Positions 1-7,759 of a stretch of 64,000 nucleotides of DNA are shown one piece after another. This stretch comes from Ohtaekwangia sp. (lineage in GTDB: Bacteria > Bacteroidota > Bacteroidia > Cytophagales > Cyclobacteriaceae). The notes under the pieces were generated by a model. It was not told the DNA's origin. It saw only the letters and a program-made list of their open reading frames with translations, and ran no database searches. Position numbers and translations under genes: made by a program. The stretch covers positions 248,001-312,000 of the forward strand of contig JAJNPV010000049.1 of the NCBI GenBank assembly GCA_021155195.1, read 5' to 3'. Numbering within the stretch: the stretch's first letter is position 1; the number at the start of each line of letters is the position of its first letter.

Positions 1-178
1 ACCATGCTCATCTGCAGCGATTGCTCACCCCGCTCGGGGTTCAGAAGCTTTCGAAGGCAAATCAGAATCTGATACCTTTCACAAAAACTATTGAATAGCG
101 AGTCCGCAAGGCGGATTACGCTTGAAGTGCTTTTATAGCATTTCGGGTTCATTCAATCACTACTAAAGAATTACCACA
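1..178. other. Left-edge non-coding stretch with two small hairpins
   Basis: I see no convincing gene here; the open frames are short and unrecognised. Two stem-loops are visible. Positions 27-40 form ACCCCG-CT-CGGGGT. Positions 97-122 form AGCG(AG)TCCGC-AAG-GCGGA(TTA)CGCT. Neither has a clear T-tract, so they are not strong terminators. The TCCGC...GCGGA core of the second resembles the larger palindrome inside the tRNA at 14571-14588. The stretch may be the end of an upstream operon plus the leader of the arginine operon. Confidence 0.4.
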
Positions 179-928
179 TTGGAAGATAATATAATTGTCA
201 GACCAGCTACGGCTGCTGACGCACATTATGCAGAGACAATCACCACCGAAATGGCAGAGTCTGCAAAAGCTCGCGGCACGGGCATCGCCCAGCGCTCGCC
301 TGAGTATATCAAATTAAAAATTGAGGAAGGCAAATCGGTTATTGCAGTAACACGCGATGGCACCTGGGTTGGCTTCTGCTACATCGAAGCCTGGGAGCAC
401 GAAAAATATGTTGCTAACAGCGGGCTTATTGTTTCACCACCTTTTCGCAAGTCAGGCGTTGCTACCGAAATCAAACGTAAAGTATTTGAGCTTTCGCGGA
501 AGAAATACCCGAATGCTAAAATCTTTGGACTAACTACCGGCTTAGCGGTAATGAAAATCAACTCCGATTTAGGATACGAACCCGTTACCTACTCCGAGCT
601 TACTACTGATGAAGAGTTTTGGAAAGGTTGCCGCAGTTGCGTGAACTTTGAAATTCTAACCGCCAAGCAACGTAAAAATTGTATGTGTACTGCTATGCTT
701 TTTGATCCGGTTGAAGCGGAAGCCAAGCTTAAAGAAGCCGCTTTGAAAAAGGCAGTTGTTACTGCTGATGGCGAGCCTGAACACGAACGAAGGCAGTTTA
801 AAGGAAACTTCAAGCTTTTTGAGCGCTGGGTGCGCTTTAAGCAATTTGTGCTGCTGAAAAGCTGGAAGAAGAAACAAATTGAAGAAGGCAAGAAGCCTTC
901 GCTGATGAATTTTCTGTTCTTCTGGTAA
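179..928 (+). CDS. GNAT-family acyltransferase of the arginine operon (candidate N-acylglutamate synthase)
   Basis: This 249-residue protein has a GNAT fold. The acyl-CoA-binding loop is R90-K-S-G-V-A, and the surrounding 50-140 region has the GNAT strand order. It stands first in an arginine cluster that otherwise lacks argA/argJ, so I infer that it makes N-acylglutamate (acetyl or succinyl) from glutamate and an acyl-CoA. The C-terminal third has a Cys pair C151xxC154 followed by C168xC170, a possible metal site unusual for GNAT enzymes, then a lysine-rich helical tail. The start is TTG at 179; no in-frame ATG lies upstream before a stop. The GNAT call is firm, the substrate is inferred. 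Confidence 0.8.
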   Translation: MEDNIIVRPATAADAHYAETITTEMAESAKARGTGIAQRSPEYIKLKIEEGKSVIAVTRDGTWVGFCYIEAWEHEKYVANSGLIVSPPFRKSGVATEIKRKVFELSRKKYPNAKIFGLTTGLAVMKINSDLGYEPVTYSELTTDEEFWKGCRSCVNFEILTAKQRKNCMCTAMLFDPVEAEAKLKEAALKKAVVTADGEPEHERRQFKGNFKLFERWVRFKQFVLLKSWKKKQIEEGKKPSLMNFLFFW

Positions 929-1006
929 CGATTAAATTTAACATTCACATAAATAGGTTGCCCTCCCTATCATTTAGGTTTGAGGTCAAATGTTAATTAC
1001 TAAAGC

Positions 1007-2287
1007 ATGAGTAATAAAAAGGAAAAGTCATTAGAAGCAGTCACCCTCTCCTCCGGAGAGGGACGAGGTGAGGTTAAGAAAGTTGTTTTAGCATTTAGTG
1101 GTGGATTGGATACCTCGTACTGTGCCATCTATTTATCAAAAGAGTTGGGGTACGAAGTACATACACTTACTGTTAACACCGGTGGGTTTGGGGCTGAGGA
1201 AGTTAAGGACATTGAAAAGCGTGCTTTAAGTCTAGGTGTTGCTTCACACAAAACAATTGATGAGACAAAGAACTATTACGAGAAAGTTATCCGGTACCTC
1301 GTTTTTGGAAATGTGTTAAAGAATGGAACCTATCCACTAAGTGTAAGTGCCGAACGTATGTCACAAGCCCTGGCATCGGCTCGTTACGCCAACGAAATTA
1401 AAGCAGATGCAGTTGCCCATGGAAGCACGGGTGCAGGTAATGATCAGGTGCGCTTTGATATGATCATTCAAATACTAGCTCCGGGTACTGAAATCATCAC
1501 CCCTATTCGCGACAAAAAATTAAGTCGCGAGGAAGAAGTTGAATACTTGAAATCAAAGGGAATAATTTTCAGTGCCGAGAAAGCAAAGTACTCAATTAAT
1601 AAAGGTATCTGGGGAACCTCAGTAGGTGGCAAAGAAACCCTGAATTCGTTGGGACAATTACCCGAAGAAGCATGGCCTACCCAAGTTACCAAACAAGGAA
1701 GCGAAGAAGTTAAACTTGGCTTCGATAAAGGTGAGTTAGTTTCAGTAAATGGTAAAAAGTTTCCCCACTCAGTCGATGCTATCCATCACTTACAAACTAT
1801 TGCTGGTCCTTACGGGATTGGCCGCGACATTCATATAGGCGACACGATCATTGGAATTAAAGGACGTGTTGGCTTCGAAGCTGCCGCACCTGTGTTAATT
1901 ATTAAAGCGCATCATGCGTTGGAAAAGCACGTACTAACCAAATGGCAATTGAGCTGGAAAGATCAATTAGCACAGTTCTACGGCAATTGGTTGCATGAAG
2001 GTCAATACCTAGATCCTATCATGCGTGATATGGAAGCATTCTTAACGAGCTCGCAGCAAAATGTAACAGGCGAAGTTTCTATTACACTTTATCCGTATCG
2101 CTATCAAATCAACGGTATTTCATCACTTTATGATTTGATGTCGGCCAAGTTTGGAAAATATGGTGAAATGAATTTAGGCTGGACAGCCGATGATGTAAAA
2201 GGCTTTACGAAGATTTTCGGAAACCAGGTTGGTATTTATCATCAAGTGAAAGCTGAAGCGGAAACTAAGTACAAAGCCAAAAGTTGA
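1007..2287 (+). CDS. argG: Argininosuccinate synthase
   Basis: It joins citrulline and aspartate with ATP to give argininosuccinate in the cytoplasm. The N-type ATP pyrophosphatase P-loop, AFSGGLDTSYC, lies at about residues 29-39. The length of 426 is somewhat above the usual ~400 because of an N-terminal extension: about 22 residues precede KKVVLAFSGG. That extension is encoded by a repeat hairpin at 1044-1062. The ATG at 1007 is the only ATG before the core, so the extension is probably translated. argH at the far end of the cluster performs the next step. Confidence 0.96.
   Translation: MSNKKEKSLEAVTLSSGEGRGEVKKVVLAFSGGLDTSYCAIYLSKELGYEVHTLTVNTGGFGAEEVKDIEKRALSLGVASHKTIDETKNYYEKVIRYLVFGNVLKNGTYPLSVSAERMSQALASARYANEIKADAVAHGSTGAGNDQVRFDMIIQILAPGTEIITPIRDKKLSREEEVEYLKSKGIIFSAEKAKYSINKGIWGTSVGGKETLNSLGQLPEEAWPTQVTKQGSEEVKLGFDKGELVSVNGKKFPHSVDAIHHLQTIAGPYGIGRDIHIGDTIIGIKGRVGFEAAAPVLIIKAHHALEKHVLTKWQLSWKDQLAQFYGNWLHEGQYLDPIMRDMEAFLTSSQQNVTGEVSITLYPYRYQINGISSLYDLMSAKFGKYGEMNLGWTADDVKGFTKIFGNQVGIYHQVKAEAETKYKAKS
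1044..1062. repeat. GC-rich palindromic repeat inside the 5' end of argG
   Basis: CCCTCTCC-TCC-GGAGAGGG forms a perfect 8-bp stem with a 3-nt loop, followed by GACGAGGTGAGG. It encodes part of the ArgG N-terminal extension. A related sequence lies at 17223-17252 in front of the anti-sigma gene, so it looks like a dispersed small repeat that landed near start codons. Confidence 0.55.
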
Positions 2288-2340
2288 AAGTGCAAAGTAA
2301 ATTGCTTTAAACTTTCTGCTTTAAACTTTTAAACTTTTAC
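2281..2340. repeat. AT-rich intergenic repeat between argG and argC (empty version of the argC-argD element)
   Basis: The spacer starts at the argG stop with AAGTTGAAAGT (2281-2291) and ends with GCTTTAAACTTTT (2318-2330). A second GCTTTAAACTTT lies at 2304-2315. The same left 11-mer follows the argC stop (3318-3328), and the same right 13-mer precedes argD (3744-3756), where they bracket an inserted ORF. This spacer therefore resembles an ORF-less copy of that element. Confidence 0.5.
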
Positions 2341-2341
2341 C

Positions 2342-3319
2342 ATGTCAAAAAAAATAAATGTTGGAATTATAGGTGGGGCTGGTTATACCGGAGGCGAAAC
2401 CTTGCGTCTTTTGCTTAATCATCCGAACGTGGAAATAATCTTTACCCAGAGCAGAAGTCAGGCAGGCAAACCCGTAACGAGCACTCATCCCGATCTTGTT
2501 GGCGAAACAGAATTAGTGTACTCTTCTGATTTTAATCAAGCCGTGGATGTTTTATTTCTTTGCCTGAGTCATGGTGAAAGTAAAAAACTAGTAGCTGAGA
2601 ATAAATTTCCAGACAACACGCGAATCATCGACTTAGGGAATGATTTTAGATTAGGTGATTCCGCTGCTGGTAGAGAGTTTGTTTACGGTCTTCCGGAATT
2701 TCAGCGCGAAAAAATTAAGTCAGCAAAAAATATTGCCAACCCAGGTTGCTTTGCCACCACCATTCAGCTTGGTCTGTTACCATTGGCAAAAGCCGGACTT
2801 CTGAAAGAAGTTCATACAACAGGAATCACGGGATCAACTGGTGCCGGACAAAAACTTCAGGATACTACACATTTCACATGGCGTGCCAATAATATCTCAC
2901 CTTATAAAACTTTAACACATCAACATTTAGGGGAGATCAATCAAACGCTAAAAGCTTTACAAACTAATTTTGTTGAAGAAGTTAACTTCATTCCCTGGCG
3001 GGGAGATTTCACAAGAGGAATTTTTGCAACCTCCGTATTGGAGTCTGCACTCAGTCTAGAAGATGCGAATGCTCTCTATAAAGAATATTACTCATCGCAT
3101 CCATTTACTCATGTAATTGATGAGATGATTGATTTGAAACAAGTGGTAAACACAAACAAGTGCTTGATCCATTTAGAAAAGGTTGGAAAAAAATTAGTCA
3201 TTCACTCCGTTACTGATAATTTATTAAAAGGTGCCAGCGGACAAGCTATTCAAAATATGAACCTGATGTTTGGATTGGATGAGGCGGTGGGATTGAAATT
3301 GAAGGGGATAGTTTTTTAA
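2342..3319 (+). CDS. argC: N-acyl-gamma-glutamyl-phosphate reductase
   Basis: It reduces N-acylglutamyl phosphate to the semialdehyde with NADPH. The dinucleotide-binding motif GGAGYTGGE is at residues 11-19. The catalytic cysteine is C136 in NPGCFATT. The length of 325 is normal for the short ArgC type. It acts after ArgB and before ArgD, both encoded downstream in the same operon. The acyl group may be succinyl (see the argF' entry); ArgC enzymes are not clearly diagnostic for it. Confidence 0.95.
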   Translation: MSKKINVGIIGGAGYTGGETLRLLLNHPNVEIIFTQSRSQAGKPVTSTHPDLVGETELVYSSDFNQAVDVLFLCLSHGESKKLVAENKFPDNTRIIDLGNDFRLGDSAAGREFVYGLPEFQREKIKSAKNIANPGCFATTIQLGLLPLAKAGLLKEVHTTGITGSTGAGQKLQDTTHFTWRANNISPYKTLTHQHLGEINQTLKALQTNFVEEVNFIPWRGDFTRGIFATSVLESALSLEDANALYKEYYSSHPFTHVIDEMIDLKQVVNTNKCLIHLEKVGKKLVIHSVTDNLLKGASGQAIQNMNLMFGLDEAVGLKLKGIVF

Positions 3320-3325
3320 GTTGAA

Positions 3326-3753
3326 AGTAGAAAGCTTAGAGTTAAAAGCGTAAAGAAGATGCAGGATTACAAGAAGTTGATTGTTTGGCAAAAGGCGCAT
3401 CAGAATGTACTTGATGTATACAAGCTTACAATTGGCTTCCCTAAAGAAGAGGTCTATGGAATTACGAGTCAAGTCAGACGAGCTATTATATCAGTGGCTA
3501 ATAACATTGTTGAAGGTGCAGGTAAGTTCACTGATAAAGACTTTGCCAATTTTCTTCAAACTGCTTTAGGTTCTTGTCAGGAATCTGAATATCTATTAAT
3601 GCTTTCCTTTGAACTAAAATTTATAGACAAGAAAAACTATGATACTATAATCAGTAAAAATGGCGAAGTCAAAGCCATGCTTATTTCATTAATTAAAAAA
3701 CTGAGAAAATAACTTTAACCTTACTTTGAGCTTTTAGCTCTAAGCTTTAAACT
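3326..3753. mobile_element. Putative mobile unit: inverted repeats flanking a four-helix-bundle gene
   Basis: A 30-nt left arm (3326-3355) and a 30-nt right arm (3724-3753) are imperfect inverted repeats, matching at 25 of 30 positions by eye. Left: AAAGCTTAGAGTTAAAAG. Right, reverse complement: AAAGCTTAGAGCTAAAAG. Between them lies only the S23/IVP-type ORF. In 23S rRNA, intervening sequences of this family are closed by a complementary stem that RNase III cuts. The same architecture sits here in a protein-coding operon. That it moves, or is excised from the mRNA, is inference. Confidence 0.4.
3359..3712 (+). CDS. Four-helix-bundle protein, S23 / 23S-rRNA-intervening-sequence family
   Basis: This 117-residue protein has the family pattern: N-terminal DYKKLIVWQKAHQ, then SQVRRAIISVANNIVEGAG, and a C-terminal basic helix. 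Members form pentameric four-helix bundles. They are found inside 23S rRNA insertions and as free genes in Bacteroidota, and are related to the Avd accessory protein of diversity-generating retroelements. The cellular role is not settled. It has no evident role in arginine synthesis and interrupts argC-argD between inverted repeats, which suggests a later insertion. Confidence 0.9.
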   Translation: MQDYKKLIVWQKAHQNVLDVYKLTIGFPKEEVYGITSQVRRAIISVANNIVEGAGKFTDKDFANFLQTALGSCQESEYLLMLSFELKFIDKKNYDTIISKNGEVKAMLISLIKKLRK

Positions 3754-3761
3754 TTTTAAGA

Positions 3762-4898
3762 GTGAAACTATTTGATGTATACCCCCTCTTCCCCATTGAA
3801 CCTGTAAAGGCTTCTGGTTCCTGGTTATGGGATAAAGAAGGAAAAAAATACTTAGACCTATATGGTGGTCATGCCGTGATTTCCATCGGGCACAATCATC
3901 CACATTTTGTTGAAGCGCTTAAAAGTCAGTTGGATAAAATCAGTTTCTATTCAAACAGTGTAACGAATTCTCTGCAGGAAAAGCTAGCTGAGAAACTTGG
4001 GCAGCTATCAGGTTATCCTAATCATCAACTCTTTCTTTGTAACTCTGGTGCTGAGGCGAATGAGAACGCACTCAAGCTGGCATCTTTCGTTAACGGCCGA
4101 AAAAAAGTAATCGCGTTTAAAAAAGCGTTTCACGGTCGTACTTCAGGTGCCGTTGCTGCAACCGACAATCCAAAAATTGTTGCTCCTTTCAATGCAGGTC
4201 ATGAAATAGTTTTTCTCCCGTTGAATGATGAGCAAGCTTTCCTGAAGACGATCACTACCGAAATTTCTTCAGTAATTATTGAAGGCTCACAGGGTGTAGG
4301 CGGAATTCATTTTCCAACTGATTCATTTTTACAATTATTATCCAAAAAATGTAAAGAAGTTGGTGCGCTTCTTATCTTAGATGAAGTGCAATCTGGCTAT
4401 GGAAGAACGGGTAAATTTTTCGCTCATCAGTTCTCCGGCATTCAAGCAGATTTGATTACCATCGCTAAAGGCATGGGCAATGGATTTCCTATTGGCGGTT
4501 TGCTAATTCATCCCGATATAAAACCCTGGAGCGGGATGTTGGGTACAACTTTCGGAGGGAATTATTTAGCGTGTGCTGCCGGCCTTTCTGTACTTGAAGT
4601 AATTGAGCAGGAAGATTTGATGACCAATGCAACAAAGCTTGGGGAGTTTTGGATGGAGCAACTTAAGTCCTTCTCAGAAATCAAAGCCATCCGTGGCAAG
4701 GGGTTAATGATTGGGTTTGATTTACCAGATGAACTGGCAAGCTTGCGCAAAGATTTACTTTTCAAACAATCAATCTTTACTGGTGAAGCGAAACCGAATA
4801 CAGTACGTCTGCTTCCATCGCTTGCCTTATCTAAAACTGAAGCTGATCTATTCTTAGAAGCCTTATCGATCGAACTTAAACAGACTGTTTCCTCATGA
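3762..4898 (+). CDS. argD: N-acylornithine aminotransferase (class III, PLP)
   Basis: It transfers an amino group from glutamate to N-acylglutamate semialdehyde. It has NSGAEANE at 94-101, the DEVQ motif at 207-210 and the PLP lysine K236 in TIAKGMGNGFP. The length of 378 is typical. It starts with GTG at 3762, directly after the right arm of the inverted repeat, and no better in-frame start is visible. Its stop overlaps the argF' start by ATGA. Substrate acetyl versus succinyl is not resolved by this protein. Confidence 0.93.
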   Translation: MKLFDVYPLFPIEPVKASGSWLWDKEGKKYLDLYGGHAVISIGHNHPHFVEALKSQLDKISFYSNSVTNSLQEKLAEKLGQLSGYPNHQLFLCNSGAEANENALKLASFVNGRKKVIAFKKAFHGRTSGAVAATDNPKIVAPFNAGHEIVFLPLNDEQAFLKTITTEISSVIIEGSQGVGGIHFPTDSFLQLLSKKCKEVGALLILDEVQSGYGRTGKFFAHQFSGIQADLITIAKGMGNGFPIGGLLIHPDIKPWSGMLGTTFGGNYLACAAGLSVLEVIEQEDLMTNATKLGEFWMEQLKSFSEIKAIRGKGLMIGFDLPDELASLRKDLLFKQSIFTGEAKPNTVRLLPSLALSKTEADLFLEALSIELKQTVSS

Positions 4899-5854
4899 AG
4901 CATTTCTTATCCGTAAACGAAGTAAGTAATCTTGACCACTTAGTAAGTAACGCACTTGCTTACAAAGCCAATCCATTTAAAGATGCAACGCTGGGCAAGA
5001 ACAAAAGATTGGGAATGCTCTTTTTAAATCCAAGCATGCGCACACGCATCAGCACACAAATTGCTGCCAAGAATTTAGGTATGGATGCGATTGTTTTTAA
5101 CGTGGGTCAGGATGGTTGGTCTTTAGAATTTGAAGACGAAGCCATCATGAGCGGCACAACCGTAGAGCACGTAAAGGATGCGGCTCCAGTACTCGGAAAG
5201 TATTTTGACATTCTTGGAATCCGAACTTTTCCTTCTCTAAAGAATAAAGAGGACGATTATAGCGAATTGTATATTAATCAGTTTATCAAATATTCCGGTG
5301 TTCCCATTCTAAGTCTTGAAAGCGCCACAGTACATCCGTTACAAAGCTTAACAGATATAATTACCATTCAGGAAACCTTCAAAGAGAAACGGAAACCAAA
5401 AATTGTGCTTACCTGGGCACCACATGTTAAGGCATTGCCACAATGTGTTGCCAATAGTTTTTCGCAATGGGTAAATGCCTGGCAAGGTGCTGATTTTGTG
5501 ATTACACATCCGGAAGATTATGAACTCGATCCAAAATTTACGAAAGGTGCTACTATCACCCAAAATCAAGACGAGGCACTTAAAAATGCCGACTTTGTTT
5601 ATATTAAGAACTGGAGTACGTATGAGGATTACGGTAAAATTTATTGCAATGATCCGAAGTGGATGTTGACAGGTAAAAAATTATCGGTAACGAATGATGC
5701 CAAAATTATGCATTGCCTTCCGGTGAGAAGAAATGTAGAACTTAGTGACGAAATATTGGATAGTTCTAATAGCATTGTAACACAACAAGCAGGCAATCGG
5801 GTATGGGCAGCGCAGGCGGTGTTGGCGGAATTATTAAAACCAAAACACAATTGA
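4895..5854 (+). CDS. argF': N-succinylornithine carbamoyltransferase (ArgF' type)
   Basis: It is an aspartate/ornithine transcarbamylase-family enzyme of the acylornithine branch. The carbamoyl-phosphate loop is S47-M-R-T-R. HPLQSLTD and HCLPVRRNVEL mark the second domain. The residue equivalent to Glu92 of Xanthomonas N-acetylornithine transcarbamylase and Pro90 of Bacteroides N-succinylornithine transcarbamylase is V90 (SGTTVEHV). Published mutagenesis showed that E92V, like E92P, turns the acetyl enzyme into a succinyl enzyme, so a succinyl substrate is predicted. It is coupled to argD by a 4-nt overlap, and its stop lies in an AT-rich repeat. Confidence 0.88.
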   Translation: MKHFLSVNEVSNLDHLVSNALAYKANPFKDATLGKNKRLGMLFLNPSMRTRISTQIAAKNLGMDAIVFNVGQDGWSLEFEDEAIMSGTTVEHVKDAAPVLGKYFDILGIRTFPSLKNKEDDYSELYINQFIKYSGVPILSLESATVHPLQSLTDIITIQETFKEKRKPKIVLTWAPHVKALPQCVANSFSQWVNAWQGADFVITHPEDYELDPKFTKGATITQNQDEALKNADFVYIKNWSTYEDYGKIYCNDPKWMLTGKKLSVTNDAKIMHCLPVRRNVELSDEILDSSNSIVTQQAGNRVWAAQAVLAELLKPKHN

Positions 5855-5905
5855 CAACTATCAATTGACAACTCTTTGTCAACTGTTTATTGTTCATTGT
5901 CAATT
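5848..5905. repeat. AATTGACAA-type repeats between argF' and argB
   Basis: CAATTGACAACT occurs twice (5848-5859 and 5862-5873), and the inverse TTGTCAATT follows at 5897-5905, so the spacer can fold. This type of TTGACAATT-rich spacer is common in Bacteroidota. It contains the argF' stop codon and the bases that would be read as an artificial N-terminal extension of ArgB. Confidence 0.5.
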
Positions 5906-5909
5906 TATT

Positions 5910-6701
5910 ATGAATAGACTCTTTATCATTAAAATAGGTGGCAACGTATTGGATGATGAGAAATCTTTAAAAAGTTTTCTCAAAGATTTCGCTTCTATCC
6001 AAGCACCTAAAATATTAATTCATGGCGGAGGAAAAATTGCTACTAAGTTGGGCGATCAACTGGGCATTCAATCACACTATATAAAGGGAAGAAGAATAAC
6101 CGATGCTCAAACACTGGATCTTGTTACCATGGTATATGGTGGATTAGTAAACAAACAAATAGTTGCCCAATTACAAGCACATCATTGCAATGCCATGGGC
6201 TTCACAGGTGCGGATGGTAATTTGATTAGCGCCAAGAAGCGCCTGGTTGGTGAAATAGATTATGGATTTGTGGGTGACATCACACCCGAAAGCGTAAACA
6301 GCACCTTGCTATACTTTTTACTAAAGCAAAATGTGATTCCCATTTTTGCTCCGCTAACGCATAGCGAAGGAGTTATGTTAAACACGAATGCTGATACTAT
6401 CGCGTCCGTGTTGGCAATTTCTCTCAGCAAACATTTTGATGTGCGCTTGATTTTCTGTTTTGAGAAACAAGGTGTTTTAACAGATGTTAATAAAGAAGAT
6501 TCTGTTATTACCAATCTTACTCATTCCCTTTATCAGGAATTATTAAAAAAAGGATCCTTTCACGATGGTATCTTGCCAAAACTAGAAAATTCATTTAACG
6601 CCATTCAATCCGGTGTAAAAGAAGTGTTGATTGGCGAGCACACTCACTTACTTGCCAACACGGGTTACGATACAAAAGGAACATTAATCACACAGGCATG
6701 A
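5910..6701 (+). CDS. argB: N-acylglutamate kinase
   Basis: An amino-acid-kinase-family enzyme that phosphorylates N-acylglutamate. Glycine-rich motifs are KIGGNVLDD at residues 7-15, HGGGK near 40, and a GFTGADG segment near 105. I chose the ATG at 5910, giving 263 residues: an upstream in-frame start at 5865 would add 15 residues encoded wholly by the AATTGACAA repeat and would displace the conserved start MNRLFIIKIGG. It overlaps the next gene by ATGA. Confidence 0.93.
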   Translation: MNRLFIIKIGGNVLDDEKSLKSFLKDFASIQAPKILIHGGGKIATKLGDQLGIQSHYIKGRRITDAQTLDLVTMVYGGLVNKQIVAQLQAHHCNAMGFTGADGNLISAKKRLVGEIDYGFVGDITPESVNSTLLYFLLKQNVIPIFAPLTHSEGVMLNTNADTIASVLAISLSKHFDVRLIFCFEKQGVLTDVNKEDSVITNLTHSLYQELLKKGSFHDGILPKLENSFNAIQSGVKEVLIGEHTHLLANTGYDTKGTLITQA

Positions 6702-7759
6702 GAGAACATTTGCCTGAAATAGCGGTCGGTCTGCTCCAGCAACTTATCTCCATTCCATCGTTTAGTAAGGAAGAGGACAAAACTGCTACTCTGTTAATGG
6801 ATTTCTTTACTCATCATGGAATGGAGGCAACCCGTAAAGGCAATAATGTTTGGGCGAAGAATAAGTTTTTCGATTCTGCTAAGCCAACCATTCTGCTTAA
6901 TTCACATCACGACACAGTAAAACCAAATCCTGCGTACACCCGCAATCCATTTTCAGCTGATTTTGAAGACGGAAAAATCTATGGCTTGGGCAGCAATGAT
7001 GCTGGCGGACCATTGGTTTCGTTGATCATGACGTTTTTCTATTTCTACAATCAAGAAAATCTGAAATACAATTTAGTGCTCGCGGCTACAGCTGAAGAAG
7101 AAATCTCGGGAACGAATGGAGTAGAACTAATCTGGAATGATCTTCCTAAAATAGATTGTGCCATTGTGGGCGAGCCAACACTAACCGAAATAGCCATTGC
7201 AGAAAAAGGGTTGATGGTATTGGATTGCATTACGTATGGAAAAGCTGGACACGCAGCCCGCGAAGAAGGCGTAAATGCAATCTATTTAGCCCTTAAAGAC
7301 ATTGAGTGGTTTCGTTCCTATAAATTCCCAAAAATATCAGTTGCTTTAGGTGAAATAAAAATGTCTGTAACCGTAGTTCATGCTGGTCAGGCCCATAACC
7401 AAGTGCCGGCAGAATGTAAGTTTACGGTTGATGTGCGTGTAACTGATGCTTATACGCTCGAAGAGATATTAGAAACCGTAAAGCAAAATGTTAGCTGTGA
7501 AGTGACAGCACGCTCCCTTCGGTTGCGTTCTTCCGGTGTTTCAGAAAACCATCCATTGGTTCTGTCAGGAAAATCACTTGGTAAAAAATTATATGGCTCA
7601 CCCACTACATCAGATCAAGCATTGATACCTGTACCTTCCATTAAGATGGGACCAGGAGATTCTGCGCGGTCGCACAGTGCCGATGAGTTTATTTACATTC
7701 ATGAAATTGAAAACGGAATTGAATCGTACCTTTCCCTCTTGGAAAAAATTATACTATGA
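6698..7759 (+). CDS. argE: M20-family acylcitrulline/acylornithine deacylase (ArgE type)
   Basis: It is a di-zinc M20 amidohydrolase of 353 residues. Metal ligands fit H70 (with D72), D101, the E133/E134 pair, E159 and a late His in SARSHSADEF. A dimerisation domain occupies roughly 170-270. Since the transcarbamylase works on acylornithine, this enzyme should remove the acyl group from acylcitrulline, probably succinyl here, to give citrulline for ArgG. It overlaps argB and the Nudix gene by 4 nt each, pointing to translational coupling. DapE-like specificity is an alternative, but context favours arginine. Confidence 0.86.
   Translation: MREHLPEIAVGLLQQLISIPSFSKEEDKTATLLMDFFTHHGMEATRKGNNVWAKNKFFDSAKPTILLNSHHDTVKPNPAYTRNPFSADFEDGKIYGLGSNDAGGPLVSLIMTFFYFYNQENLKYNLVLAATAEEEISGTNGVELIWNDLPKIDCAIVGEPTLTEIAIAEKGLMVLDCITYGKAGHAAREEGVNAIYLALKDIEWFRSYKFPKISVALGEIKMSVTVVHAGQAHNQVPAECKFTVDVRVTDAYTLEEILETVKQNVSCEVTARSLRLRSSGVSENHPLVLSGKSLGKKLYGSPTTSDQALIPVPSIKMGPGDSARSHSADEFIYIHEIENGIESYLSLLEKIIL

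Noticed and set aside
589..948. 119-residue minus-strand ORF over the GNAT gene end
   Set aside because: Antisense to a clearly conserved gene, no family features, no promoter.
938..996. TTAACATT...AATGTTAA inverted repeat before argG as a regulator site or riboswitch
   Set aside because: Arms are only 8 bp and 43 nt apart with no conserved aptamer features; could be chance in AT-rich DNA.
3381..3569. Alternative-frame ORF over the four-helix-bundle gene
   Set aside because: It is a shadow in another frame of the recognised S23-family protein.
3326..3753. Reading the S23-type gene as part of a 23S rRNA insertion
   Set aside because: No rRNA sequence is nearby; flanks are argC and argD.
3762..3900. 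A frameshift in argD because of the GTG start
   Set aside because: The frame is open from GTG with the expected N-terminal sequence and full length, so no frameshift is needed.
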